Shown here: positions 10,044 to 18,642 of the stretch, piece after piece
Layout of the letters: every line of letters begins with the position of its first letter
How positions within the stretch are numbered: position 1 is the first letter of the stretch
DNA from: Sphingobacterium kitahiroshimense
GTDB lineage: Bacteria > Bacteroidota > Bacteroidia > Sphingobacteriales > Sphingobacteriaceae
Length of the DNA stretch: 64,000 bases
Assembly: GCF_025961315.1 (NCBI RefSeq)
Contig: NZ_JAOQNK010000001.1
Location: 1,240,001-1,304,000 of the forward strand
Direction of reading: 5' to 3'
Translations under genes and position numbers: made by a program
Notes under the pieces: model-generated
What the model saw: the letters and a program-made list of their open reading frames with translations, nothing else
Database searches by the model: none
Told to the model about the DNA's origin: nothing

Positions 10044-10565
10044 TTATCGCCTGTTTCGTATTCGGCTTAATGAAACAGAAGTGATGCCTAAATAGGACGC
10101 GATATAATGTTGCGGAATACGCTGGATAATATGGGGATATTCTTCAATAAGCTCTTGGTAGCGTTGTTGAGGCGTATTTTTAAGATAGGAATAGAAAATT
10201 TTTTGAGATTGCAAAAGTCGTCTGAATAAATGTTCCTGCATCTCTTCTTTGATTTCTGGCAAATTTTCTAACACGTTTTGAAAGTCTTGTTGCGAAATCG
10301 TCTGTAAAATACAAGGTTCTAAACTTTCAATGCTGTATAAACTCAGTTGATTTGTTCTAAAACTTTCAATAGAAGAAACCTTGTCGCCTTCAAAGAAAAA
10401 TTGAGTAGTAATTTCTCTACCGTCATTATTTACCCAGGTCCGCAAACAGCCTTTCTCGATAAAGAACATTGTTCTCGAAATTTCTCCTTCCTGTAAAAGG
10501 ATTGTTTTGGCAGGAACTTCCTGTCGTTTAAAAAGATGGTCGAATTTATCCCAATTGCTAGTCAT
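10044..10565 (-). CDS. Crp/Fnr family regulator (cyclic-nucleotide-binding fold)
   Basis: 173 residues. Residues about 15-105 form a cNMP-binding-like beta-roll (ILLQEGEISRTMFFIEKGCLRTW), followed by a long dimer helix and a C-terminal winged helix with the recognition segment YIASYLGITSVSLSRIR. It has no obvious cAMP-binding Arg, as is usual for the short Bacteroidota members, so the ligand is unknown. The protein ends soon after the recognition helix, which is normal for this subgroup. It follows direct repeat copy 2 and is monocistronic. Confidence 0.85.
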   Translation of the reverse strand: MTSNWDKFDHLFKRQEVPAKTILLQEGEISRTMFFIEKGCLRTWVNNDGREITTQFFFEGDKVSSIESFRTNQLSLYSIESLEPCILQTISQQDFQNVLENLPEIKEEMQEHLFRRLLQSQKIFYSYLKNTPQQRYQELIEEYPHIIQRIPQHYIASYLGITSVSLSRIRNRR

Positions 10566-10651
10566 TGTTTATATTTTTTATTTATGGGAGCTGAGGCTCG
10601 TTTCTCTCAGGAAAAATGGATGCTGACAATGTATGTTTCGTTTTTGCGTAA

Positions 10652-11017
10652 TTAAACATTATAGCTTAGCTGTAATTTTTTTTTGTGTTTTTCTCCCCAA
10701 TCAGCTAATGCTGTAACAACATCTTTAAGTGTTGTTGCATATTCTGTATAAATATATTCTACAACAATAGGTGTTTGTTCAGCGTGTACGACTCTTGTGA
10801 GCAATCCGTTCAATTCTAATTGCTTTAATTCGTTAGAAAGTACTCTTGCTGAAATGCCTTTAATTGTCCGCTGTAATTCGTTGAAACGGGTCTGTCCGCT
10901 AAACAAAGCTATAATAATTCGTAATTTCCATTTACCACCCAATACGTACAATGCGTCCTCTACCGAGTTGATGTGCTTAGTGCATTGTACTTCTGAATAC
11001 ATTACTTTTTGTTTCAT
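10652..11017 (-). CDS. HxlR family transcriptional regulator
   Basis: 121 residues with the HxlR winged-helix layout: CTKHINSVEDALYVLGGKWKLRIIIAL (about 12-38), then TRFNELQRTIKGISARVLSNELKQLE and a wing (VEYIYTEYA), ending in ALADWGEKHKKK. The Cys near the N-terminus (Cys12) is the redox- or electrophile-sensing position in several HxlR relatives. Divergent from a DoxX-like gene, which is the likely target. Inverted repeats lie between the two genes. Confidence 0.9.
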   Translation of the reverse strand: MKQKVMYSEVQCTKHINSVEDALYVLGGKWKLRIIIALFSGQTRFNELQRTIKGISARVLSNELKQLELNGLLTRVVHAEQTPIVVEYIYTEYATTLKDVVTALADWGEKHKKKLQLSYNV

Positions 11018-11029
11018 AATTTATTGAAA

Positions 11030-11088
11030 GTAACCTAATAGTTACCACTAACCTTTTGTTTACTACTAACTATTAGTAATCAAATATA
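11030..11088. promoter_or_regulatory. Intergenic operators and minus-strand promoter between hxlR and doxX-like genes
   Basis: An inverted repeat with arms GTAAC/GTTAC (11030-11045) and a second, TTACT/AGTAA, around 11060-11080 lie just downstream of a minus-strand -7 box TATATTTG (11081-11088). Binding here by the adjacent HxlR would block its own transcription. No clear -33 was assigned. Confidence 0.4.
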
Positions 11089-11124
11089 AGTAATTTTACA
11101 GCATTAAAAATTAAAAAGAGAAAA

Positions 11125-11484
11125 ATGAAGTCAACAAAAATCACTTATTACATTACAACAGGGTTGATGTCGTTAGCAATGGCATTTTCAACATTTGCGT
11201 ATTTGTCAAATCCTGCTTTAAAAGAAGCGTTTCAGCATTTGGGTTTTCCTGATTATTTCAGGATTGAATTAGCAATTGCAAAAGGTCTTGCCGCCATTGC
11301 ACTTTGGCTGCCTTTCCGTTTTGCGAAAGAAACAGCTTATATTGGTTTGTCAATTAGTTTCATATCTGCATTTATTGCACACTCGGTTGTTGGCGATCCT
11401 ATATTCAATATTCTGTATCCATTGTTCATTTTGGCAATACTTGTTGTATCGTATGTAACGTATAGGAAAAGTAACTTTGCATAA
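11125..11484 (+). CDS. DoxX-like membrane protein
   Basis: 119 residues with four hydrophobic segments (about 8-26, 46-64, 71-88, 92-111), the layout of DoxX-like/DUF4870-sized proteins. The second segment motif (ELAIAKGLAAIALWLPFRF) fits the DoxX_2 pattern. DoxX proteins occur with oxidative or electrophile stress genes; the actual activity is not known. Divergently transcribed from an HxlR regulator 108 bp away, a pairing that is common for this family. Confidence 0.75.
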   Translation: MKSTKITYYITTGLMSLAMAFSTFAYLSNPALKEAFQHLGFPDYFRIELAIAKGLAAIALWLPFRFAKETAYIGLSISFISAFIAHSVVGDPIFNILYPLFILAILVVSYVTYRKSNFA

Positions 11485-11506
11485 TATATGGCAATTTCCA
11501 TTAAAA

Positions 11507-11878
11507 TCAGACTACGTTTTCAAATTTAGGGTCTTTTTCTAATGCTTTGTTAAGTACAAATCGGTTTTCTTCGCCCCATTGTTCAATAGTTAAAATCAAT
11601 GGTAAAAGTTTTTCACCAAGTTCTGTAAGTTCATATTCAACTTTAGGAACTTTGGTATTGAAAGTCTTTTTATTGATAAATCCGTGCAATACTAATTCTT
11701 GCAATTGTTGGTCCATAACTCTTCTGTCAGCGTTTGGAATTTTACGCTGCAGTTCACTTGGACGTTTGAGGTTTTTGGAAATATAATAAACAAGCATCAG
11801 TTTCCATTTGCCATTTAGAAGTTCTTTGAAAAAATGTAAACCGCAGTCAAGTTGAACAGGTGTTTTCTTTTGATACAT
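11507..11878 (-). CDS. HxlR family transcriptional regulator
   Basis: 123 residues. Winged helix with LDCGLHFFKELLNGKWKLMLVYYI near the N-terminus (Cys at position 12), LQRKIPNADRRVMDQQLQELVLHGFI in the middle and a wing VEYELTELG; ends in QWGEENRF. Convergent with the DoxX gene (23 bp) and divergent from the EthD gene, its likely target. A minus-strand -7 box TAACTTTG (11898-11905) and a 20 bp perfect palindrome (11939-11958) lie upstream. Confidence 0.9.
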   Translation of the reverse strand: MYQKKTPVQLDCGLHFFKELLNGKWKLMLVYYISKNLKRPSELQRKIPNADRRVMDQQLQELVLHGFINKKTFNTKVPKVEYELTELGEKLLPLILTIEQWGEENRFVLNKALEKDPKFENVV

Positions 11879-11938
11879 ATAAACTATTTTACTTCTGCAA
11901 AGTTACACAGTTTTCTATGTCTCTGTAACCAGATAGAA

Positions 11939-11990
11939 TACGCATAAATTTATGCGTAATTGTCTAAAAAAATGAAGCGTTCTACCTTTG
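11939..11990. promoter_or_regulatory. Perfect palindromic operator and EthD gene promoter
   Basis: Bases 11939-11958 form a perfect 20 bp palindrome with arms TACGCATAAA/TTTATGCGTA. Immediately after it, TTG at 11960-11962 and TACCTTTG at 11983-11990 (20 bp apart) form a textbook Bacteroidota promoter toward the EthD gene. The palindrome abuts the -33 element and lies between the divergent hxlR and ethD starts, so HxlR binding is the simplest reading. Confidence 0.7.
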
Positions 11991-12010
11991 TAGAAATTAA
12001 AATTACAAAT

Positions 12011-12349
12011 ATGCTAAAGTTTACGTTTTTAATCCGAAAAACCACAGGAATGAGCAAAGAAGATTTTATTGATTATCATAGAAATCATCACGCACCTTTG
12101 TTTATGTCTATTCCCGAATCAAAGCAATATGTGAAAAAGTATGTTGTTTCTCATCCTAAAATAATTGAAGGTTTTCCACTACCAGCGTATGACGGTATAA
12201 CTGATATTTATTTTGCCTCAATGAACGACTTTAACAGCTTCTTTGCAAGTGAAAACTACAAACAAAAAGTCCACCCTGATGAAAGTAATTTTATTGATTT
12301 GAATGACGTGGTAACGCTTGTGTCCGATGAAGTAGTTGTTGTAGATTAA
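12011..12349 (+). CDS. EthD-domain protein (dimeric alpha-beta barrel)
   Basis: Start set at the ATG at 12011 (MLKFTFLIRK), because the -7 box ends at 11990 and the earlier in-frame TTG at 11960 is the -33 element itself. 112 residues: residues 1-10 form the first strand, MSKEDFIDYHRNHHAPLF carries the typical EthD helix with its conserved His pair, and DGITDIYFASMNDFNSFF the second half. EthD proteins assist oxidative degradation of ethers and aromatic compounds or act as small isomerases; substrate unknown. Regulated by the divergent HxlR. Confidence 0.85.
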   Translation: MLKFTFLIRKTTGMSKEDFIDYHRNHHAPLFMSIPESKQYVKKYVVSHPKIIEGFPLPAYDGITDIYFASMNDFNSFFASENYKQKVHPDESNFIDLNDVVTLVSDEVVVVD

Positions 12350-12438
12350 TTAAAGAACTTGAACTGTATGAATCCAGACAATTCTACTCTGCGACCCACA
12401 ATAGAACTAAACCTACCCAATTATCTGCTTTCGGTGAT

Positions 12439-12552
12439 TCAATCCCAATAGTGAGGGTAAGATATTTTTAGCGTTTCGCCGTATTGGCTAAGTTGATATT
12501 TTACAGTGATGAGTTGATTCAACTCAAGCTCTTTGAGTTTTCTACTGAGCAT
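12439..12552 (-). pseudogene. Remnant of an HxlR regulator
   Basis: A 37-codon reading frame from 12552 to 12439 encodes a segment (MLSRKLKELELNQLI, then KYQLSQYGETLK) that matches the middle and wing of HxlR proteins, including the conserved LSRxLKELE. The N-terminal helix-turn-helix is missing, residues between LI and KYQ are deleted and the C-terminus breaks near WD. It is a decayed copy of the same family as its intact neighbours. Confidence 0.65.
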
Positions 12553-12586
12553 TTTTCAGGAAATGACCTCTAAATTAGTTAAACAT

Positions 12587-12624
12587 AAAACAGGCGAAGT
12601 TTAATGGAAAACTTCGCCTGTTTT
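12587..12624. terminator. Bidirectional intrinsic terminator
   Basis: A perfect 16 bp stem (12587-12602 with 12609-12624) and 6-base loop, A-rich at the left foot and T-rich at the right foot. It separates the EthD side from the convergent monooxygenase gene and could stop transcription from either side. Confidence 0.9.
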
Positions 12625-12743
12625 AATTAAGCACTTAAAGAGCTGGAGTCTACGAATTCGCTGTTGGTAAAAAACGAAATGTTACAAATGCAGGGTACAG
12701 GCAAGTGGCTTTCTGCCATCTGGTGTTTGTTATGTTTTATCTC

Positions 12744-14258
12744 TTACTTCAACCATTTATTTATAGCTTCATTTAGTCTTTCGCTGTTAAACTGTTCTTC
12801 TGCCGTTTGAACCCAGGCCACAAATCCGTCTGGTCTTATGAAAACACTATTGATAGCAGGCACTTCTCCGATTGCAGGTAAGTTCCATACAGAACTATTT
12901 CCTTTCACTATTGGAACTCCCTTAATAATATCAATGCTCGACTGATATGCAGGGATTTCTATATTATCTTCGATATTAAAATTCAGCAATAATGGTCGGG
13001 CTTTGTGCATCAGAGAAAACAAATCTTTTTCTACACCATTTATTAATAATTTTATATTAGGTATCCTTTGTCCTAGCATTGGGTGAAATCCTTCTCCCCA
13101 ATCATATCGAATACCCAAACCACTTAATATTCTGGATAAATGAAGTGTTACTTCGGGTACTTCCACCATCGTATTTACAATCTCTCTTAGGGCTTCTATT
13201 TGTGTACCCGGTTTGATAAGTGCAGTTTGTGCTTTTGCCATTTGAAGTACTTTGGCACCTACTGGATGTCGCTCTTCTTCAAAACTATCGAGTAAAGAAA
13301 CAGAAGCTTTGCCTGTGGCAACCATGCCCAATTTCCAGCCTAAATTCACTGCATCCTGAACACCAAGATTTAAACCCTGACCGCCAATAGGTGAATGTGT
13401 ATGTGCGGCATCTCCAAGCAGAAATACACGCCCGTAACGATATTTTTTTACTTGTCTAAAACCATCACCAAATCTTGACATCCAACGGGCGGAACGCAAT
13501 CCGAAATCTGTACCAATTCCTTCTATCATTGACTGCCGCAATTCTTCTAAAGTAACAGGTTGGCTCCTGTCTGTCGGCGGTGTAACTTTCATCAGACTTA
13601 CTCTAAACCAATCTTCTTCAACATTTGAAACCTGATAAGTTCCTATTTTAAGGTTACGACCAAATCTTTCATTTTCTGCCGGTGGAGTGTTCAACAGCAC
13701 ATCCGCTACAATCCAATGAGAAATCGGGTCTTCTCCTGTAAAACTTTCACCACATAATCTTCTAACTACACTGTTTCCGCCGTCGCAACCTGCAAGATAT
13801 TTGGCACTTAACTGTTTTATATTCCCGTTTTGCTGAACAAAAACATTTGCTTGATTTTCATCTTGAGTAAAATAAATTAATTCGGTAGCCCAATGAATAT
13901 CTACTCCTAATTCGGTAGCCCGCTTTGTCAAAATTCGTTCTGTTTGATGTTGAGGTAGTATTAATGCATCCGGAAAATCAGGATCTAATGCCTTAGGCAT
14001 CATTAGCATGCCCGAAAAAAGAACTGCCTTTAGAGGATTTCCATGCTTTTCAAACTCTTCTGCCAGACCTCTCATTCTAAAATTCTCCATTGATCTGGCA
14101 TTAATGCCAGGAGCACGGGATTCTCCCGTAGTACCTTGAACTCTGCGTTCTACTATTGCAACATTTGCCCCCATCAGTTTTAATTCGCAAGCCAACATCA
14201 AACCTGTAGGTCCTGCACCTGCTACAATTACATCGTATAACTTTTCTATACTGTCCAT
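12744..14258 (-). CDS. Class A FAD-dependent monooxygenase, rifampicin-monooxygenase-like
   Basis: 504 residues. FAD motif GAGPTG at 14-19 (GxGxxG), CDGGNSVVRR near 158-167 (DG motif) and GDAAHTHSPIGGQGLNLGVQ near 282-301 (GD motif), then a C-terminal thioredoxin-like domain. The overall pattern, including PTGLMLACEL, PGINARSME, TDFGLRSARWMSRFGD and GIRYDWGEG, follows rifampicin monooxygenase (Rox/Iri) and related aromatic hydroxylases. Such enzymes hydroxylate naphthyl or phenolic rings using NADPH and O2. Rifampicin as the substrate is plausible but not proven. Divergent from an AraC regulator 104 bp away. Confidence 0.85.
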   Translation of the reverse strand: MDSIEKLYDVIVAGAGPTGLMLACELKLMGANVAIVERRVQGTTGESRAPGINARSMENFRMRGLAEEFEKHGNPLKAVLFSGMLMMPKALDPDFPDALILPQHQTERILTKRATELGVDIHWATELIYFTQDENQANVFVQQNGNIKQLSAKYLAGCDGGNSVVRRLCGESFTGEDPISHWIVADVLLNTPPAENERFGRNLKIGTYQVSNVEEDWFRVSLMKVTPPTDRSQPVTLEELRQSMIEGIGTDFGLRSARWMSRFGDGFRQVKKYRYGRVFLLGDAAHTHSPIGGQGLNLGVQDAVNLGWKLGMVATGKASVSLLDSFEEERHPVGAKVLQMAKAQTALIKPGTQIEALREIVNTMVEVPEVTLHLSRILSGLGIRYDWGEGFHPMLGQRIPNIKLLINGVEKDLFSLMHKARPLLLNFNIEDNIEIPAYQSSIDIIKGVPIVKGNSSVWNLPAIGEVPAINSVFIRPDGFVAWVQTAEEQFNSERLNEAINKWLK

Positions 14259-14319
14259 TTTTATTTTATTTAAATAATTTACGTTGCAAATTTCGGGAGT
14301 TACATACGGATAAAATAGT

Positions 14320-14327
14320 TACTTTTG
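14320..14327 (+). promoter_or_regulatory. -7 box TACTTTTG upstream of the AraC gene
   Basis: Matches TAnnTTTG. Transcription starting about 6 bp downstream makes the ATG at 14363 the workable start, not the GTG at 14330. A 12 bp AT palindrome (14266-14277) lies nearby in the divergent intergenic region. Confidence 0.5.
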
Positions 14328-14362
14328 ATGTGAAAATAGTCCAATATGGTATTTTTGTTGAA

Positions 14363-15322
14363 ATGGAAAAAGCAATTGAGATAAACAACATACCTGAATA
14401 CATCAAAAAGTCGGGTGGTTTGACTGATAAAAACGGTTACTTGAACTTCCCCGAAAGTTTGGGAACAGGCTATTTGAAAATGATAGAGCCTTTGCCTCAG
14501 CTCAGTATTATGCTTCAGCATTATGAGCTAAAAAAAAGTCTTTTCATAAAACGTAGTAAGCATAACGATAGTAAAAGCGTGTTGATTTTTAGTTTCAGAA
14601 ATATAATAACAGGAAAACAGAATACGCAAAAAAAATCATCTTTTAAATTTATGCCTTCTGTTCAGGTATCCACTGCTGATGTGGCATTAGACATTGAAGT
14701 GCCGAACTTATTTGAAACAAGCAATATTATTATACGCATTGAAGCCAATTTTTTAAGGCAGTTGTTAGAAAAAGATAACAATGCCCGACTGACGGAATTA
14801 GTAGTACAAAAAGAGCAATCCTATTTGTATGAAGAATTTGTTTCACCAAAAATACAATCGGTAGCTGCTGATATTTTCGAAATAGCGGTTTTGCATCCTC
14901 TTGCAAACTTTTACTATAAAATAAAAGCTGAGGAATTAATTTTTTTGTTTTTTGAAAACTTATTACAACGTGATGAATTACCGAAATACTCCATTCATCC
15001 AAAAGATATAAAAGCGGTTTATAAATTGCGAGAAGAAATGTTGGACAATATAAATGAGCCTCCCCAATTGGATATTTTGGCGACAAAAGCCAACATGAGC
15101 GTAAGTAAGTTGGGGAAAATATTCAAGCAAATTTTTGGGGATAGCATTTACAATTATTATCAAAAATTAAGAATGCAGAAAGCGGCATTTTTACTTCGTG
15201 AAGAAAAACTATCTGTTGCGGAAGTCGGCTATCAACTTGGATTTTCAAACCTTAGTCATTTCACACGATTGTTTGAAAAACATATTGGAATGAAACCTAA
15301 AAAGTATAGTAAAATAAATTAA
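14363..15322 (+). CDS. AraC family transcriptional regulator
   Basis: 319 residues from the chosen ATG at 14363. The C-terminal 100 residues hold two helix-turn-helix units: LDILATKANMSVSKLGKIFKQIFG and LSVAEVGYQLGFSNLSHFTRLF, followed by HIGMKPKKY. The N-terminal 200 residues are a sensor region with no clear similarity to the other three AraC proteins here. Divergent from the Rox-like monooxygenase, which is its probable target; the inducer would be a substrate of that enzyme. Confidence 0.88.
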   Translation: MEKAIEINNIPEYIKKSGGLTDKNGYLNFPESLGTGYLKMIEPLPQLSIMLQHYELKKSLFIKRSKHNDSKSVLIFSFRNIITGKQNTQKKSSFKFMPSVQVSTADVALDIEVPNLFETSNIIIRIEANFLRQLLEKDNNARLTELVVQKEQSYLYEEFVSPKIQSVAADIFEIAVLHPLANFYYKIKAEELIFLFFENLLQRDELPKYSIHPKDIKAVYKLREEMLDNINEPPQLDILATKANMSVSKLGKIFKQIFGDSIYNYYQKLRMQKAAFLLREEKLSVAEVGYQLGFSNLSHFTRLFEKHIGMKPKKYSKIN

Positions 15323-15388
15323 ACAAAGCTTACTGAACACAACACTCTATTTATTTTTTAAAACGCTACCTACATTCTGTATCTATTC

Positions 15389-17383
15389 TTATTTCACCAA
15401 ATGCTGTAAGTTTGGGTCGTGTTTAATACGCTCCAATTCCGTTTCGATAATCTGTACAATATCCTGTTTTATCTGACGGTAATTGCTTTCAATTTTCTGT
15501 TTCATTTTGTCTTCTCCGTGTTCATCAACAAAGGATAGGATTTCCGGTATCTTCTGATATACTTTAGTTTCTGCGGCAACTTTTTCATTGTCCACTACAA
15601 TTTCAGCGTGGAAAATCTTTTGGTCGATACGTTCATCAAAGTTGTCCGAAACTGAACCCACAAACATACCCTGTGTAAGTGTTGAAATTTTCGATGCCGG
15701 AATAAGGCTGTCTAACTGTGTGGAAATAGAGGTAGATTTATCATTCCTGTTAATCGTCATACTTTGGCGTTTCTGCAATACTTTTCCGAAGCGTTCCGAA
15801 AGACTTTTTGCCGTTTCTCCTACAACCTGCCCGCTGAAAATATTACCTACCGTATTTTGGATAACCTTACTTTCCTTGTCGCCGTAATCCCTTGTTAATT
15901 GCGAAAAATCCTGAAAACCCAAACAAACCGCTACCTTATTACTTCTCGCAGTTGCGATAAGATTATCCAGTCCTCTAAAATAAATGGTTGGCAACTCATC
16001 TATGATAACAGAACTCTTTAATTGCCCCTTTTTGTTGATGAGCTTCACAATCCTTGAATTGTACAAACCCAATGCTGCGGAGTAGATATTTTGACGGTCG
16101 GGATTGTTACCTACACATAATATCTTTGGCTCTTTCGGATTGTTGATGTCAAGCGAAAAATCATCGCCTGTCATTACCCAATACAACTGCGGGCTAATCA
16201 TTCTTGACAAAGGAATTTTTGCCGATGCGATTTGCCCCTGTAATTGGTCTTGCGCACCGGATTGCCACGCATCCATAAAAGGCGACAAATAATTTTCCAA
16301 ATCGGGATATGAGGTTAAAATAGTAAATACGTCCGAATACTTTTTATTAAGCAATTCAATGGCGTGTGGGAATGTACAATACTTACCGTTTTCATAGATT
16401 TTCAGATACCAAATAATTGCCGCCAATAGGATAATTGGGCTTTCCACGAAAAAATCCCCTTGCTTCTGTATCCAGCTACGGTTGAGGTTCAGCATTATGG
16501 TGTAAGCCGCTTCGTAAGCATCTGAAATGTCCGTCATAAAGTCGGGATTGAGTGGATTGCAACGATGACTTTTGCGTGGGTCGTCAAAGTTGATGACGTA
16601 GAATTTGGGTTGAACTTTGTACTTATCCCGATGCTTCAATAAATGATTGTAAGCAATGGTAGAAAGATCATCAAACTTGAAATCGTAGATGTACATACTA
16701 AAACCTTTTTCAATCTGCTGCTTAATATAGTTGTTTACGATTGCATACGATTTTCCCGAACCCGGAGTACCCAACACAATTGAGGCTCGAAAAGGGTTGA
16801 CGATATTTATCCAGCCGTTGTTCCATTTTCCTTTATAATAAAACTTGGTGGGAAGATTCACAGAATATTCGTTTTCCATCAATTTAGTTTCCTGCTGAAA
16901 ACTCTCGTTCTCATTATTGAAAACATCGTCCATCAGATTGGTACGAAGCAATCGGCTCATCCATACACCAGCCATAAGCAAGGCGATATAACCTAATGAG
17001 ATAGTAAGAATATACAGAAATGTGCCTATTACCGGAGATAGTTTTAACAACGGTGTGTTCAAAAAGAACAGCACAAAACCAACGCCCAAAGCCACGTAAA
17101 TTTTAGACCAGGTTATCTTCTCATTCTTTACGCCTTTGGTTCCCAAACAACTCAATGCAAGCAATACCAAAGCAAACGCTTTGGTATATAAGGTATGTGA
17201 AAATAAACCCGCCGTTTTGTCAAAATTGCCTAATATTTTGTTGATTACTTCCAACGTCCAGCCACGTTCCATAAAGAAACCGTAGCAGAACCAATAAAGG
17301 TGCATCAGTACCAAAAGGATACTCACAGCCCTCATAAAAGCCATTATTTTGGCTAAACCTCTTAAATCATCTTCCCCCTGCAT
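15389..17383 (-). CDS. mobC: Type IV coupling protein of conjugation (TraG/MobC, VirD4-like)
   Basis: 664 residues. Four hydrophobic segments in the first 150 residues anchor it in the inner membrane; the Walker A GTPGSGKS follows near residue 205 and Walker B VIIDELP near 456. This is the VirD4-type ATPase that brings the relaxase-DNA complex to the mating channel. It is the Bacteroidota form, which lies near mobA and mobB. Here a RibD-domain reductase and its HxlR regulator are inserted between it and mobB, a break in the usual contiguous mobA-mobB-mobC order. The C-terminal tail is charged and helical. Confidence 0.92.
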   Translation of the reverse strand: MQGEDDLRGLAKIMAFMRAVSILLVLMHLYWFCYGFFMERGWTLEVINKILGNFDKTAGLFSHTLYTKAFALVLLALSCLGTKGVKNEKITWSKIYVALGVGFVLFFLNTPLLKLSPVIGTFLYILTISLGYIALLMAGVWMSRLLRTNLMDDVFNNENESFQQETKLMENEYSVNLPTKFYYKGKWNNGWINIVNPFRASIVLGTPGSGKSYAIVNNYIKQQIEKGFSMYIYDFKFDDLSTIAYNHLLKHRDKYKVQPKFYVINFDDPRKSHRCNPLNPDFMTDISDAYEAAYTIMLNLNRSWIQKQGDFFVESPIILLAAIIWYLKIYENGKYCTFPHAIELLNKKYSDVFTILTSYPDLENYLSPFMDAWQSGAQDQLQGQIASAKIPLSRMISPQLYWVMTGDDFSLDINNPKEPKILCVGNNPDRQNIYSAALGLYNSRIVKLINKKGQLKSSVIIDELPTIYFRGLDNLIATARSNKVAVCLGFQDFSQLTRDYGDKESKVIQNTVGNIFSGQVVGETAKSLSERFGKVLQKRQSMTINRNDKSTSISTQLDSLIPASKISTLTQGMFVGSVSDNFDERIDQKIFHAEIVVDNEKVAAETKVYQKIPEILSFVDEHGEDKMKQKIESNYRQIKQDIVQIIETELERIKHDPNLQHLVK

Positions 17384-17631
17384 TTTTATAAATTTTTAAA
17401 TGTTCGGGCGTGAATATAGAGACAATGAAGCCCGATTAAAATGATGTGGCATTCAATGGCAGTACATTGCGTTGTTTGGCGTTAAGAGCACCCTAAGCAG
17501 ATAATTTGTACTTTCTTCTTGTACATTTGTGTATTATATATTTCTATCGTTTTCACAATTTCTTTAAACTCATTTTCTTGCTATTACAAATAGTAATTCT
17601 GAGGTCGGTATTCAACTCTTGTTTACAAAGG

Positions 17632-18159
17632 TTATTGGTTCGTTGTTATTCCTTCTTCCTTAGTTAGATGTAGTTGAACAAAACCGTCTTTATGGTTGTA
17701 TTCTTTATGTTTAAACTTAGAGTTTAGTTCAATATTGTTTCCTAAAATACTACCGGCTCCAGTGATTAACGGATTGATGTTAAAATAAATATCTGTAACC
17801 AAGTCTTTGTCGATAAAGGCGTTGAAAGTACCTGCTCCGCCTCCAACGGCGATTTCTTGCACACCTTTTGTAGACATATATTCAACAGCCTCTTCTGGAC
17901 TTCCCACAGTCTTGTAGCCATCAGTAGTATAAGGATTATCAGACAATATGATGATTTCTATTCCATTAAAAAGTTCTTTTACTTCTTTTGGGAATTTTAG
18001 AAAATTTTCAAAGGTTTTTAATCCTATCACAACGTTTCCAACCTGTCTTACAAATTGCACGTAAAATTCCATTGCTTCCGGTGGCAGCTGGTGATGCGGG
18101 TTATCGGCTATCAAAATTCTGCCGTTAGCCGAAATGTTTGCGATTACTGTTACTTTCAT
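17632..18159 (-). CDS. Dihydrofolate reductase-like protein with RibD C-terminal domain
   Basis: 175 residues: MKVTVIANISANGRI at the N-terminus, VVIGLKTFENFL in the middle, and the diagnostic VGGGAGTFNAFIDKDLVTDIYFNINPLITGAGS, the NADPH-binding and substrate loop of RibD_C domain reductases. Members reduce a range of pteridine or pyrimidine-like substrates; the true one is unknown. Divergent from an HxlR regulator 89 bp away and therefore probably under its control. Cargo inserted between the coupling protein and relaxase genes. Confidence 0.85.
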   Translation of the reverse strand: MKVTVIANISANGRILIADNPHHQLPPEAMEFYVQFVRQVGNVVIGLKTFENFLKFPKEVKELFNGIEIIILSDNPYTTDGYKTVGSPEEAVEYMSTKGVQEIAVGGGAGTFNAFIDKDLVTDIYFNINPLITGAGSILGNNIELNSKFKHKEYNHKDGFVQLHLTKEEGITTNQ

Positions 18160-18186
18160 AATGAATTATTTTTTTATTTCTGACTA

Positions 18187-18216
18187 CAAAACTATCGGAT
18201 ATTCGATTTATATTTG
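18187..18216. promoter_or_regulatory. Divergent promoters with a central inverted repeat
   Basis: Minus-strand -7 box TAGTTTTG (18187-18194) faces the RibD-domain gene; plus-strand -7 box TATATTTG (18209-18216) faces hxlR. Between them ATCG/CGAT arms (18194-18207) form a short inverted repeat, a suitable operator for HxlR to control both genes. Confidence 0.55.
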
Positions 18217-18248
18217 CTATTCATTACCTTTAGGAAAGTAACTATTTT

Positions 18249-18596
18249 ATGAGCGATAAGAGAAGTGACGTCAATAAAGAAAGTATATTGGCATTAAAAG
18301 ATGGAATTGAACTGTTAAGTGGCAAATGGAAATTTTGTATCCTGCATAATTTACAGAACTACGGCACAATGAGGTTTAAAGATTTGCAAGAAATGGCTCT
18401 GGGAATATCCCCAAAAGTTCTATCCAAAGAGCTACAGGAATTGGAAGATAATTTGCTGATTACCCGAACGGTTAATAGCACCAAACCTGTTACCGTTTCT
18501 TATGCGCTTACCGCACATGCCAAAGAAACGGAAACAGTTGTCAATGCTTTAATTGATTTTGGACTAAAGCATAGAAAGAAAATTAAAGCAAAATGA
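18249..18596 (+). CDS. HxlR family transcriptional regulator
   Basis: 115 residues with the HxlR pattern: ALKDGIELLSGKWKFCILHNLQ, then MRFKDLQEMALGISPKVLSKELQELEDN and a wing VSYALTAHA, ending ALIDFGLKHRKK. It lacks the N-terminal Cys found in the other two copies, but has a Cys in helix 2 (KFCIL). Followed at 18643-18714 by the decayed C-terminus of a second HxlR gene. Confidence 0.9.
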   Translation: MSDKRSDVNKESILALKDGIELLSGKWKFCILHNLQNYGTMRFKDLQEMALGISPKVLSKELQELEDNLLITRTVNSTKPVTVSYALTAHAKETETVVNALIDFGLKHRKKIKAK

Positions 18597-18642
18597 CGTT
18601 TATATATTGAGTTCAGTCTACCATTTCTGAAAAGTATTCAAT

